From Pseudobutyrivibrio xylanivorans DSM 14809 (lineage in GTDB: Bacteria; Bacillota; Clostridia; Lachnospirales; Lachnospiraceae): DNA of 41,431 nt. The translations under genes were made by a program, and so were the position numbers. A model generated the notes under the pieces. It had not been told where the DNA came from. It saw nothing but the letters and a program-made list of their open reading frames with translations, and made no database searches. Shown one piece after another: positions 1 to 8,346 of this stretch (positions are counted from its first letter, which is position 1; each line of letters starts with the position of its first letter). The DNA is taken from NCBI RefSeq assembly GCF_900141825.1, contig NZ_FQYQ01000022.1:1-41431 (forward strand), in the 5' to 3' direction.

Positions 1-45
1 CCGCCTCTAAAAAAATTAAAGAAAGAAATTATAGGAAAAATCTAA

Positions 46-167
46 TCATACTCTGTATGAAGAGATATTGCCCCTTTTTTAAGGAGACAATCCCATTTTA
101 AGTTCACCTTCGGTGAAGGGATTGTCGGGGTTCACGATTTTTCTTCGTAAACTCGATAAATCGTGAA
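46..167 (-). other. Inverted repeats downstream of etfA
   Basis: Three inverted repeats follow the etfA stop codon on the minus strand. The first pairs 158-167 with 131-140. The second is nested: 118-126 with 86-94, and inside it 112-117 with 103-108 around a 3-base loop. The third is a small hairpin at 46-60 (6-bp arms, 3-base loop) followed on the minus strand by a T-rich stretch. None of the first two has a classical T-run, so they may be 3' stabilising structures, with the small hairpin acting as a weak terminator. The rest of 1-169 shows no gene. Confidence 0.4.
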
Positions 168-169
168 AT

Positions 170-1216
170 TTAATTCTGAGCAGCGAGCTCAGCCTTAAGA
201 GCCTCTGTAAGAGCTGGAACAATCTTGTTAAGATCTCCAACGATACCGTAATCAGCTACATCAAAGATAGGAGCTGTCTCATCCTTATTGATAGCGATGA
301 TGATATCAGACTCTTCCATACCTGCTGTATGCTGGATAGCACCAGAGATACCGATTGCGAAATATACGTTAGGACGTACAGTCTTACCTGTCTGACCTAC
401 CTGAAGATCCTTTGGCTTCCAGCCTGAATCTACAACGGCACGTGAGCAAGATACTGTTCCGCCAAGAACCTCTGCAAGATCCTCAAGGAGCTTGAAGTTC
501 TCTGGAGAACCAACACCACGACCACCAGATACAAGGATCTTAGCATCCATGATATCTACTGTGTTTGTAACGTTCTTAACGATGTTAAGGATCTCAACGA
601 ATCTGTTGTTCTCCTTAAGCTCTGGCTTGAAGTTGATAACCTCAGCCTTTCTACCAGCCTCCTTAGGAAGCTTCTGCATAACACCTGGACGAACTGTAGC
701 CATCTGTGGACGGTTGTCTGGGCATGCGATTGTAGCGATTGTGTTACCACCAAATGCAGGACGAGTCATAAGAAGCTGATTGTGCTTCTGCTCCTGTCCT
801 TCCTTAGCTACGAGTGGGAAATCACCAATCTCAAGTGATGTACAGTCAGCTGTAAGACCTGTCTTAACTCTAGCTGAAACTGTAGGACCAAGATCACGAC
901 CGATTGCTGTTGCACCAACGAGCATGATCTCTGGCTTGTACTCATTAATATAAGCTGTAAGAGCCTGTGCATATGGCTCTGTACGATATGTTTCAAGTGC
1001 TGGATCGTCAATAAGAACAACCTTATCTGCACCGTACTCGCCAAGCTTATCTGCAAGACCTGCGATATCTTTACCAAGTACAACTGCTGTAACGTCTGTT
1101 CCTAAATCTGCTGCAAGCTCATGTGCCTTGCCGATAAGTTCGAAGGCAATTGAGCTAAGTTTATTATCAACCTGCTGAGCGAATATAGCTACGCCCTTGT
1201 ATTCTTCTAATGACAT
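170..1216 (-). CDS. etfA: Electron transfer flavoprotein, alpha subunit
   Basis: Alpha subunit of the electron transfer flavoprotein that works with EtfB and butyryl-CoA dehydrogenase. In anaerobes this complex couples crotonyl-CoA reduction by NADH to ferredoxin reduction (flavin-based bifurcation). The 348-aa length is usual. The N-terminal half has the ETF fold; the C-terminal FAD-binding domain is clear, with GGRGVGSPENF near residues 230-240, then SRAVVDSGW, QVGQTGKTV, GISGAIQH and INKDETAPIF. An AGGAGG site lies 8 bases before the ATG. It is the last gene of the operon, 18 bases after etfB. The bifurcating role is known for the family and is inferred here from the gene neighbourhood. 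Confidence 0.97.
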   Translation of the reverse strand: MSLEEYKGVAIFAQQVDNKLSSIAFELIGKAHELAADLGTDVTAVVLGKDIAGLADKLGEYGADKVVLIDDPALETYRTEPYAQALTAYINEYKPEIMLVGATAIGRDLGPTVSARVKTGLTADCTSLEIGDFPLVAKEGQEQKHNQLLMTRPAFGGNTIATIACPDNRPQMATVRPGVMQKLPKEAGRKAEVINFKPELKENNRFVEILNIVKNVTNTVDIMDAKILVSGGRGVGSPENFKLLEDLAEVLGGTVSCSRAVVDSGWKPKDLQVGQTGKTVRPNVYFAIGISGAIQHTAGMEESDIIIAINKDETAPIFDVADYGIVGDLNKIVPALTEALKAELAAQN

Positions 1217-1234
1217 TCTTTTTGCCTCCTCTTA

Positions 1235-2017
1235 TTAAATTACATGCTTCTCTTTAAGCTTGTTCATGATATACTCTACTGACTCCTTAGGGTCAAGAGT
1301 TACCTTCTCGCCTGCTCCCTTACGAACCTTATCAGAAGCCTTAGCGATCTTTGTTGGAGAACCAGCAAGACCGATGTTAGCATCATCAAGATCTGTAAGA
1401 TCATCACGGCCCCATACAGTAACTTCCTTGTCATATGCATCAAAGATGCCGCCTGGAGTCATGTAACGTGGCTCATTTAACTCTGAAAGTGCAGTAATAA
1501 GACATGGCATCTGAGCCTTTACTTCATGATATCTGTCTTCGTACTGACGCTTAACGATTACGCTGTTGCCTTCAACCTTGATATCTTCTGCATAAGAGAT
1601 AACTGGAAGTGCAAGATGCTCAGCGATCTGTGGACCAACCTGAGCTGTATCACCATCGATAGCCTGACGACCTGTGATGATAAGATCGTAATCAAGTTTC
1701 TTAACTGCAGCTGCAACTGTTGAAGATGTAGCCCATGTATCAGCACCACCAAGGCGTCTGTCTGTAACAAGAACAGCCTCATCAGCACCCATAGCAAGTG
1801 CTTCGCGGAGCATATCATCAGCCTTAGGAAGTCCCATTGTAAGAACTGTAACCTTTGCGCCTGTCTCATCCTTAATTCTAAGAGCAGCCTCAAGACCTGC
1901 CTTATCATCTGGATTCATAATTGCGAGCATTGATGCTCTATCAAGAGTTCCATCTGGGTTAAACTTTACGCCGCCCTTTGTGTCAGGAACCTGTTTAATA
2001 CATACTACGATATTCAT
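1235..2017 (-). CDS. etfB: Electron transfer flavoprotein, beta subunit
   Basis: Beta subunit of the ETF. In bifurcating complexes it holds the second flavin where NADH electrons are split. The 260 aa begin MNIVVCIKQVPDTKG. The nucleotide-binding stretch VLTMGLPKADDMLREALAMG and the DGDTAQVGPQ loop are typical of clostridial EtfB, and the segment VKRQYEDRYHEVKAQMPC matches the ETF-beta signature region. It sits between bcd and etfA on one transcript, 39 bases after bcd, so the three subunits are made together. The start has AAAGGAG upstream. Nothing is truncated or odd. Confidence 0.97.
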   Translation of the reverse strand: MNIVVCIKQVPDTKGGVKFNPDGTLDRASMLAIMNPDDKAGLEAALRIKDETGAKVTVLTMGLPKADDMLREALAMGADEAVLVTDRRLGGADTWATSSTVAAAVKKLDYDLIITGRQAIDGDTAQVGPQIAEHLALPVISYAEDIKVEGNSVIVKRQYEDRYHEVKAQMPCLITALSELNEPRYMTPGGIFDAYDKEVTVWGRDDLTDLDDANIGLAGSPTKIAKASDKVRKGAGEKVTLDPKESVEYIMNKLKEKHVI

Positions 2018-2056
2018 GTATTTAATCTCCTTTTATTTACACGATAATAAACAATC

Positions 2057-3226
2057 TTATTTGAGCATTGCGCCAGAGATAACAAGTCTCTGAACCTCAG
2101 ATGTACCTTCGTAGATTTCTGTGATCTTAGCATCACGCATCATACGCTCAACATCGTACTCTCTTGTATAACCATAACCACCGTGAAGCTGTACAGCCTT
2201 TGTAGTAACAGCCATAGCTGCCTCAGCTGCGAAAAGCTTAGCCTCAGCTGCCTCGATAGAGTAGCTTGTCTTGTGATCCTGTGTATAAACGTCCTTTGTG
2301 CAAGCAGCGTTGTATACAAGATACTTAGCAGCGTCCATACGAGCCTTCATATCTGCAAGCTGGAATGCTGTGTTCTGGAATGCAGCGATTGGACGACCAA
2401 ACTGCTTTCTTTCCTTTACGAACTCGATTGTTGCATCGATTGAACCTTCGCCAATACCAAGAGCCTGAGCAGCGATACCAATACGTCCACCATCAAGTGT
2501 GTGCATAGCGATACCAAAGCCCTTGCCTCTAGCACCAAGTAAGTTCTCCTTTGGAATACGGCAATCCTGGAAGATAAGCTCGTATGTAGAAGAAGCACGG
2601 ATACCCATCTTCTTCTCCTTTGTACCGAATGTAAATCCAGGTGTATCCTTCTCAACGATGAAAGCAGAGAACTTCTTAGACTTACGACCCTTAGCGTCCT
2701 CAACGATGTCTGTTACAGCGAATACGATGTAAACATCAGCTTCCTTACCGTTTGTGATGAAGCACTTAGAACCGTTAAGTACCCAAGAATCTCCATCTTC
2801 GTCAGCTCTACACTGAGCACCCTGTGCGTCTGTACCAGCACCTGGCTCTGTAAGTGCGAAAGCACCAAGCTTCTTACCACTTGCAAGTGGTACTAAGTAC
2901 TTCTGCTTCTGCTCCTCTGTACCATATGTGAGGATAGGATCGCAGCAAAGTGATGTATGTGCAGAAACGATAACACCTGTTGTACCGCAAACCTTTGAAA
3001 GCTCCTCTACACACATAACGTATGTAAGAACGTCACAGCCCTGTCCGCCGTACTCCTTTGGAATTGGAATACCCATGAAACCGTACTTCATCATCTTCTC
3101 TACGTTTTCACGTGGGAACTGCTCTGTCTCATCAATTTCCTGAGCCATTGGCTTAACTTCGTTCTGAGCGAACTCTCTGAACAGCTGTCTAGCCATCTCA
3201 TGCTTCTTATCTAATGTAAAATCCAT
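2057..3226 (-). CDS. bcd: Butyryl-CoA dehydrogenase (short-chain acyl-CoA dehydrogenase)
   Basis: Flavoprotein that reduces crotonyl-CoA to butyryl-CoA, the energy-conserving step of butyrate formation, in complex with EtfAB. The 389 aa are full length for the family. Visible motifs are FALTEPGAGTDAQG (substrate/FAD binding, about residues 123-136), CFITNGKEADVYIVFA, the HGGYGYTREY segment, and IYEGTSEVQ near the end, where Glu373 is the expected catalytic base. It lies 23 bases after hbd and 39 before etfB. An AAGGAG site precedes the start. Identity as the butyryl-CoA enzyme rather than another acyl-CoA dehydrogenase rests on the neighbours. Confidence 0.96.
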   Translation of the reverse strand: MDFTLDKKHEMARQLFREFAQNEVKPMAQEIDETEQFPRENVEKMMKYGFMGIPIPKEYGGQGCDVLTYVMCVEELSKVCGTTGVIVSAHTSLCCDPILTYGTEEQKQKYLVPLASGKKLGAFALTEPGAGTDAQGAQCRADEDGDSWVLNGSKCFITNGKEADVYIVFAVTDIVEDAKGRKSKKFSAFIVEKDTPGFTFGTKEKKMGIRASSTYELIFQDCRIPKENLLGARGKGFGIAMHTLDGGRIGIAAQALGIGEGSIDATIEFVKERKQFGRPIAAFQNTAFQLADMKARMDAAKYLVYNAACTKDVYTQDHKTSYSIEAAEAKLFAAEAAMAVTTKAVQLHGGYGYTREYDVERMMRDAKITEIYEGTSEVQRLVISGAMLK

Positions 3227-3249
3227 GATCTGAATCTCCTTTATATTAA

Positions 3250-4122
3250 TTACTGTGCATCAACTGCTGTCTTAGTACAATCTGCGTTGTATACGTAGAA
3301 TCCCTTACCAGACTTAACACCAAGGTTACCACCACGAACCATCTTACGAAGAAGTGGGCAAGCACGATACTTGCTGTCACCTGTCTCGTTGTAAAGAACG
3401 TCCATGATTGCAAGGCAGATATCAAGACCGATGAAATCGCCGAGCTCTAGTGGTCCCATTGGGTGGTTAGCACCGAGCTTCATAGCAGCATCGATACCAG
3501 CGATATCAGAAACACCTTCCATCTTGATGAAAGCAGCTTCGTTGATCATTGGGATAAGGATACGGTTTACTACGAAACCAGCAGCCTCGTTAACCTGTAC
3601 AGGAGTCTTTCCGATCTCCTCAGAAATCTTCTTGATAGCATCTACTGTCTCAGCAGGTGTGTTAACACCAGCGATAACCTCAACAAGCTTCATTCTGTCA
3701 GCTGGGTTGAAGAAGTGCATACCAACCATTGGACGGTTAAGACCGTTACCAATCTCTGTGATTGAAAGTGAAGATGTGTTTGAAGCGAAGATGCACTCAG
3801 GCTTAGCGATCTCGTCAAGCTCCTTGAATGTTGTCTTCTTAACTTCCATGTTCTCGAAAGCAGCCTCAACGATAAGGTCACAATCCTTGCAAAGGTTCTC
3901 CTTGAGACCTGGTGTGATCTTAGCGAGGATAGCATCTACTGCTGCCTGCTCCATCTTTCCTTTTTCAACAAGTCTTGCATAACCCTTAGCAATCTTGTCC
4001 TTTCCGCCTTCAGCCCACTCCTGCTTAATATCGCAAAGAGCTACTTCATAACCGTCAACCTGAGCAAATGCCTTAGCAATGCCCTGGCCCATTGTACCTG
4101 CGCCAATTACGCCTACCTTCAT
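3250..4122 (-). CDS. hbd: 3-hydroxybutyryl-CoA dehydrogenase
   Basis: NAD(P)H-dependent reduction of acetoacetyl-CoA to 3-hydroxybutyryl-CoA in the butyrate pathway. The 290 aa start with the Rossmann motif GVIGAGTMGQGIAKAF (about residues 4-19). The catalytic His-Glu pair is visible as His136 in MHFFNP and Glu148 in KLVEVI; the C-terminal substrate domain contains GFVVNRILIP and NHPMGPLELGDFIGLD. The length is normal. It starts at an ATG with AGGAGG just upstream and follows thl after a 225-base gap. In many clostridia crt sits beside this gene; here it does not. Confidence 0.97.
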   Translation of the reverse strand: MKVGVIGAGTMGQGIAKAFAQVDGYEVALCDIKQEWAEGGKDKIAKGYARLVEKGKMEQAAVDAILAKITPGLKENLCKDCDLIVEAAFENMEVKKTTFKELDEIAKPECIFASNTSSLSITEIGNGLNRPMVGMHFFNPADRMKLVEVIAGVNTPAETVDAIKKISEEIGKTPVQVNEAAGFVVNRILIPMINEAAFIKMEGVSDIAGIDAAMKLGANHPMGPLELGDFIGLDICLAIMDVLYNETGDSKYRACPLLRKMVRGGNLGVKSGKGFYVYNADCTKTAVDAQ

Positions 4123-4173
4123 TTTTAGTTCCTCCTAGTATTTTTAGTCCGCAGCAATCTTTCTCTTCATAAC

Positions 4174-4258
4174 GCCTGTTACATACACAAGCCTAATGAT
4201 TTCTCCGCTCATCTAACACGATTCGCTTGAGAAATATTAGAGCTTGAGTATTACAGGC
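4174..4258 (-). ncRNA. Long structured element between thl and hbd
   Basis: The 225-base gap between thl and hbd holds an 85-base imperfect palindrome. On the minus (transcribed) strand 4258-4253 pairs with 4179-4174, 4250-4248 with 4182-4180, 4246-4242 with 4192-4188, 4240-4236 with 4197-4193, and 4235-4229 with 4205-4199, leaving a 23-base loop. That is about 26 base pairs with only small bulges. No T-run follows, so it is not an ordinary terminator. A smaller hairpin at 4328-4343 lies just after the thl stop. It may be an mRNA processing or stabilising element that sets thl apart from the other genes, or the relic of a small palindromic mobile element. A candidate only. Confidence 0.5.
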
Positions 4259-4347
4259 TGAAAATTAAAATTCTGCTGCTCACTTAAATATTTAATATGT
4301 AGAATTTAATAATTCCAAATTTTTGCTTATCGTCTTAACGATAACGA

Positions 4348-5550
4348 TTAGCCTTCATATTTCTCAACGATAGTAGCGCAACCCATACCGCCACCGATGC
4401 AAAGAGTAGCAAGACCCTTCTTGTACTCTGGGTTGTGAATCATATCGTAAATAAGTGTTACAAGGATACGAGCACCTGAAGCTCCTACTGGATGTCCAAG
4501 AGCGATAGCACCACCGTTTGGATTGAGCTTGTTAAGATCGAAGCCAAGCTCCTTACCAACTGCTACAGACTGTGCTGCAAATGCCTCGTTAGCCTCATAT
4601 ACATCAAGATCATTGATTGTAAGACCAGCCTTAGCAAGAGCCTTCTTTGTTGCTGGTACAGGACCAACACCCATGATTTCTGGAGCACATCCGCCAAGAG
4701 CACCAGCTACGAATGTAACGAGTGGCTTAACACCAAGCTCCTTAGCCTTCTCCTCAGACATAACTACGAGTGCAGCTGCACCATCGTTGATACCTGAAGC
4801 ATTACCAGCTGTAACAACTCCGTCTGGATAAAGAGCCTTAAGCTTAGCAAGACCTTCGATTGTTGTACCAGGTCTTGGGCCTTCGTCTGTATCGAATACG
4901 ATTGTTTCCTTCTTCTTCTTGATTTCTACAGGAACAATCTCATCCTTGAATGCACCAGACTCGATAGCTGCACAAGCCTTGTTCTGTGAGTTAACTGCGA
5001 ACTCATCAAGCTCTTCTCTTGTAAGCTTCCACTGCTCAGCTACGTTATCAGCTGTCTTGATCATGTGGTAATCATTGTATGCATCCCAAAGAGCATCCTT
5101 AACCATTGTATCTACTAAAGCACCCTGGCTGTTTGATGGCCATGTCATTCTATAACCATAACGACCATTTGGAAGTGCGAATGGAGCTAATGACATGTTC
5201 TCCATACCACCTGCTACTACTACGTCTGCATCACCTGCAATAATCATCTGTGCTGCCTGGTTAACACAGTTAAGACCAGAACCACAAACAACGTTTGTTG
5301 TAACTGCTGTTACTTCGTTTGGAAGACCAGCCTTTAATGTAGCCTGACGAGCAACGTTCTGTCCAAGACCTGCCTGGATAACGCAACCCATGTATACGTG
5401 ATCTACGTCCTCTGGCTTGATACCAGCTCTCTTAACTGCTTCCTTAATTACGATAGCACCTAAGTCTGCTGCTGGAGTGTTGCTAAGTGATCCGCCCATT
5501 GTACCAATGGCTGTTCTACATGCGCTAGCAATAACTACTTTTTTTCCCAT
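4348..5550 (-). CDS. thl: Acetyl-CoA acetyltransferase (thiolase)
   Basis: Condenses two acetyl-CoA to acetoacetyl-CoA, the entry step to butyrate. The 400 aa are full length. The nucleophilic Cys89 lies in [13 protein letters not shown], the [16 protein letters not shown] stretch carries the active-site His, and [10 protein letters not shown] near the C-terminus carries the second catalytic Cys. The start has AAGGAG 9 bases upstream. It is the first gene of the butyrate operon and lies downstream of a Rex-like operator. The symbol thl (also thlA or atoB) follows clostridial use. Confidence 0.97.
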   Translation of the reverse strand: MGKKVVIASACRTAIGTMGGSLSNTPAADLGAIVIKEAVKRAGIKPEDVDHVYMGCVIQAGLGQNVARQATLKAGLPNEVTAVTTNVVCGSGLNCVNQAAQMIIAGDADVVVAGGMENMSLAPFALPNGRYGYRMTWPSNSQGALVDTMVKDALWDAYNDYHMIKTADNVAEQWKLTREELDEFAVNSQNKACAAIESGAFKDEIVPVEIKKKKETIVFDTDEGPRPGTTIEGLAKLKALYPDGVVTAGNASGINDGAAALVVMSEEKAKELGVKPLVTFVAGALGGCAPEIMGVGPVPATKKALAKAGLTINDLDVYEANEAFAAQSVAVGKELGFDLNKLNPNGGAIALGHPVGASGARILVTLIYDMIHNPEYKKGLATLCIGGGMGCATIVEKYEG

Positions 5551-5631
5551 GTTTTCTTTCTCCTTTTTAAGAAATACAATTTTTTGTTTGGCGGTCGAGT
5601 AAGGCAGAATTTTTAATAATCAGAACTCCTT

Positions 5632-5659
5632 TTATTACCAGCTTGTGCATGTTGTACAA
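5632..5659 (-). promoter_or_regulatory. Possible promoter of the butyrate operon
   Basis: On the minus strand TTGTAC (5659-5654) and TAATAA (5637-5632) are separated by 16 bases, about 80 bases before the thl start. The match to the housekeeping consensus is moderate. A better start site may exist nearer the Rex-like operator. Confidence 0.35.
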
Positions 5660-5675
5660 TTTAGCATGTTACAAA

Positions 5676-5693
5676 CTGTTAATTTTTTAACGA
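5676..5693 (-). promoter_or_regulatory. Rex-like operator upstream of thl
   Basis: The 14-base core GTTAA-N4-TTAAC (5678-5691) is perfect, and with its flanks the site matches 16 of 18 positions of the Rex consensus TTGTTAA-N4-TTAACAA. Rex is the NADH/NAD+-sensing repressor known to control thl/crt/hbd/bcd/etf operons in clostridia. Its position upstream of thl, the first gene of the butyrate operon, supports the call. Binding is an inference, and no rex gene is in the window. Confidence 0.6.
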
Positions 5694-5882
5694 GCTCAGA
5701 CAAAAAAAATAAACCTCAATCCGCCGCTGATGGTAAAATCTTACCACATGCACGACACAATTTCAAACAAAATTTTTCACAGAATAATCACATTGTAAGG
5801 CTTTTTCTGACAATAGCAATTCATTTCATTCAATTCTCACACTCCGCTCGTTAAATAATTGTCAAAAAACCTTGATTTTACG

Positions 5883-5918
5883 CAAAAAAGGAAACCGCAG
5901 TATATCTCTACGGTTTCC
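5883..5918 (-). terminator. Rho-independent terminator of the beta-propeller gene
   Basis: On the minus strand an 8-bp perfect stem (5918-5911 with 5897-5890), extendable by a wobble pair, is followed directly by a run of six T. It lies about 50 bases after the stop codon of the gene at 5969-6970. Confidence 0.85.
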
Positions 5919-5968
5919 AAATTGTGTCTATACGTATGAAAATTTACGTTAAATTCTTAACAAGCTTT

Positions 5969-6970
5969 TTAGAACCCTACAGCTGTGAACCTGTATGTAT
6001 AGAGGTTTTCGCTCCATGAGCCTATTTCATCTGCTGTTGATACATACAATATTCTGGATGCTAATCGTCCATATCCATCTCTTGAGAAGCAACCGTTGTG
6101 GTTTCTCTCATGCCCAGTAGTTTCTGCTCCAATTAGAGCTATTCTCTCCCAGCCCATACCTTCCAAAGAATCCAAAGTGCCATTCCAAGGTGCACTATAA
6201 ACTGATTGCTTTGCAGAAATAAAATTCAAAGCTCCGCCTGGGAATGGATGTGTATCACAGGTCATATATATTGCATCATCTGTAAAAGCAAAATCCGCAT
6301 TGCTAATAAAATCATAGCTACAAGTGATATGCTTCTTACCAAGATGAATAACATTACCTAAATCACTACAATCAAGCTGCTCTACGAATGTGGTAGTCTG
6401 AGAAGATGTACCGCTGGTGTAGAACAAATAAATAGTACCGTTATAATTTATCAAAGATGGCTGGCCTACGCCCCAGTGTCCATCTCTTATAGCCTCCACA
6501 ACGCGTCCTGTTTTACGCCAGGTCTGAAGGTTATTCGAAACTGCAAACCCAACTTCATTAGCAGTGCAGTCATATGTGGCACAGCCTAAATAGGCCATTA
6601 AATATCTGTAGGATTTTCCCTGGAAAGTGAAATCACCTTCTACTACAGATGGATCGCATACCTGTACTGAATCCCAAGCCCCTGCAGTTGTTGTCATTAC
6701 ATTTACTTCATTTAGGCATATGCCATCTTTTACTTCTCCTGGCGTAGCCTGATTCGAGCAATACAATACTTGCCCGTTAATGCAGGTAGGACAATACTTG
6801 TATATTCCCTGCATCGCCAACGGCACAGCATCTTCCTTGATTTTCAGTAAATACTCTGAATCAATATAGCTTTTGATTCCTCCAACAGCACTGAAAATAA
6901 TGATGCTGGCAATGAGTGTGCCACTTAAGATAGGTCGTAGATTTTTCTTTGTAAAAAACTTCCTAAACAT
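5969..6970 (-). CDS. Membrane-anchored, cysteine-rich beta-propeller glycosidase-like protein
   Basis: A 333-aa protein with a positively charged N-terminus and one hydrophobic segment (about residues 14-31) without a clear cleavage site, so probably anchored with the rest outside. The remainder resembles the five-bladed propeller of GH43/GH32-type glycosidases: CDPSVV (Asp106, a possible catalytic Asp), then YRYLMAYLGC, NEVGFAVSNNLQTWRKTGRVVE, GQPSLINYNGTIYLFYTSG, and GMGWERIALIG. Eleven cysteines are present, several close together (60, 63, 71, 85, 105, 130, 135). It has a strong GGAGG site, its own terminator and sits alone beside the polymer operon, so a role in trimming the surface polymer is possible. 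Family assignment is by pattern only; enzymatic activity is unproven. Confidence 0.6.
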   Translation of the reverse strand: MFRKFFTKKNLRPILSGTLIASIIIFSAVGGIKSYIDSEYLLKIKEDAVPLAMQGIYKYCPTCINGQVLYCSNQATPGEVKDGICLNEVNVMTTTAGAWDSVQVCDPSVVEGDFTFQGKSYRYLMAYLGCATYDCTANEVGFAVSNNLQTWRKTGRVVEAIRDGHWGVGQPSLINYNGTIYLFYTSGTSSQTTTFVEQLDCSDLGNVIHLGKKHITCSYDFISNADFAFTDDAIYMTCDTHPFPGGALNFISAKQSVYSAPWNGTLDSLEGMGWERIALIGAETTGHERNHNGCFSRDGYGRLASRILYVSTADEIGSWSENLYTYRFTAVGF

Positions 6971-7060
6971 AACCCTTTCCTCCCAAACTTCAGGGGGATA
7001 ATAATAGTTCTTTTACAAAGAATATCATGCAAAATGCCTTGCAAACGGAATTTCACAGTA

Positions 7061-7093
7061 GTTATACCAAAGATTAACCTTCTATTAATAGAA
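7061..7093 (-). promoter_or_regulatory. Possible promoter and palindromic operator for the beta-propeller gene
   Basis: A 14-base perfect palindrome, TTCTATTAATAGAA, lies at 7080-7093, just upstream (minus strand) of a TATAAC box at 7066-7061, about 90 bases before the start of the gene at 6970. No good -35 is seen, so a regulator bound at the palindrome could assist or block transcription. Weak evidence. Confidence 0.3.
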
Positions 7094-7154
7094 ATTTAAC
7101 AGAACTTTCAGAATCGCTATTTTTTTGTTGCATTCTTGCCGAATTACCTTCTTT

Positions 7155-7194
7155 TATATAAAAAACACCATGTGTCTGTTTTGACACATGGTGT
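7155..7194 (-). terminator. Terminator of the surface polymer operon
   Basis: On the minus strand a 12-bp perfect stem (7194-7183 with 7176-7165), 6-base loop, is followed by a T-rich run. It lies 11 bases after the stop of glf and ends the 18.7-kb operon. Confidence 0.9.
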
Positions 7195-7204
7195 GAATAA
7201 TTTC

Positions 7205-8317
7205 TTATAATTCTTTCTCTGCAAACTTTAATGCTGAATCAATTACAGCATCCATATCGTAATACTTATACTCACCTAAACGTCCACCGAAGAGAACCTT
7301 CTCTTCCTTATCAGCAAGCTGCTTATACTGCTCGTATAGCTTGCCATTCTTCTCGTCATTAACTGGATAATATGGCTCATCACCAGGCTTCCACTCTGAG
7401 CTGTACTCACGGCTGATGATAGTCTTAGGAATGTCATTTCCTTCATCATCCTTACCAAATTCAAACCACTTGTGCTCGATAATTCTAGTCCATGGAGTCT
7501 CAGCATCTGTGTAATTTACAGCTGCATTTCCCTGGAAGTTTGGCTTATCAAGTGTCTCGTTCTCAAATCTTACTGAACGATACTCTAAAGTTCCAAGCTT
7601 GAAATCGAAAAATGCATCGATAGGACCAGTGTAAACTACCTTCTCTGCAAGAGCATCAAGCTCAGCCTTGTTCTCAAAGTAATCTGTGTTGAGACGAACC
7701 TCAATACCATCAAGCATATTCTCAACCATCTTTGTATATCCACCTACAGGAATACCCTGATAAAGAGCATTGAAATAGTTGTTATCAAAAGTAAGTCTTA
7801 CTGGAAGTCTCTTGATAATGAATGCTGGAAGCTCTGTACAAGGACGTCCCCACTGCTTCTGAGTGTAACCCTTAATAAGCTTCTCATAGATATCTGTTCC
7901 AACAAGTGAGATAGCCTGCTCCTCAAGGTTCTTAGGCTCTGTGATGCCAGCTTCCTTCTTCTGCTCTTCAATCTTAGCAGCAGCCTCTTCAGGAGTAACT
8001 ACTCCCCACATCTTATTGAAGGTATACATGTTGAATGGAAGAGAATAAAGCTCTCCATGATAATTTGCTACAGGTGAGTTTGTGAAACGATTGAATGTAG
8101 CAAACTTAGTAACATAATCCCAAACATGCTTCATGTTTGTATGGAAGATATGTGCACCATATTTATGCACATGAATTCCCTCAATCTTTTCTGTATAAAC
8201 GTTACCTGCAATGTTAGGTCTCTTATCGATAACAAGAACCTTCTTACCTGCGTCTGTTGCCTGTCTTGCGAATACGGCTCCAAAAAGCCCTGAGCCTACA
8301 ATTAAATAATCGTACAT
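7205..8317 (-). CDS. glf: UDP-galactopyranose mutase
   Basis: FAD enzyme that interconverts UDP-galactopyranose and UDP-galactofuranose in the cytoplasm, supplying galactofuranose for surface glycans. The N-terminal dinucleotide-binding motif YLIVGSGLFGAVFA is followed by HKYGAHIFHTN, QKQWGRP, LPVRLTFDNNYF and, near the end, FGGRLGEYKYYDMD, all hallmarks of the family. A longer frame starts at 8332, but the ATG at 8317 is chosen because GGAG lies 9 bases before it and it gives the usual start MYDYLIVG (370 aa). It is the last gene of the polymer operon, which suggests that the polymer contains galactofuranose. Confidence 0.96.
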   Translation of the reverse strand: MYDYLIVGSGLFGAVFARQATDAGKKVLVIDKRPNIAGNVYTEKIEGIHVHKYGAHIFHTNMKHVWDYVTKFATFNRFTNSPVANYHGELYSLPFNMYTFNKMWGVVTPEEAAAKIEEQKKEAGITEPKNLEEQAISLVGTDIYEKLIKGYTQKQWGRPCTELPAFIIKRLPVRLTFDNNYFNALYQGIPVGGYTKMVENMLDGIEVRLNTDYFENKAELDALAEKVVYTGPIDAFFDFKLGTLEYRSVRFENETLDKPNFQGNAAVNYTDAETPWTRIIEHKWFEFGKDDEGNDIPKTIISREYSSEWKPGDEPYYPVNDEKNGKLYEQYKQLADKEEKVLFGGRLGEYKYYDMDAVIDSALKFAEKEL

Positions 8318-8346
8318 TATCTTATACTCCATTCTCTAGTCGACAC

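Larger units (their letters stand above)
5551..5968. other. 418-base intergenic region upstream of thl
   Basis: No convincing gene lies here. On the minus strand it holds the thl ribosome-binding site, a possible promoter (5632-5659), a Rex-like operator (5676-5693), an inverted repeat at 5731-5746 (6-bp arms, 4-base spacer), and, at its far end, the terminator of the gene at 5969. A direct repeat of the heptamer AACATGC occurs twice near 5650-5670 on the minus strand. Confidence 0.6.

Noticed and set aside
3404-3982. A 192-codon open frame on the plus strand
   Set aside because: It lies wholly antisense to hbd, has no ribosome site, and its composition mirrors the hbd codons; a shadow frame.
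5716-5770. Minus-strand frame with a CRACGK motif (zinc-ribbon-like) upstream of thl
   Set aside because: Only about 17 codons, with no usable start codon or ribosome site.
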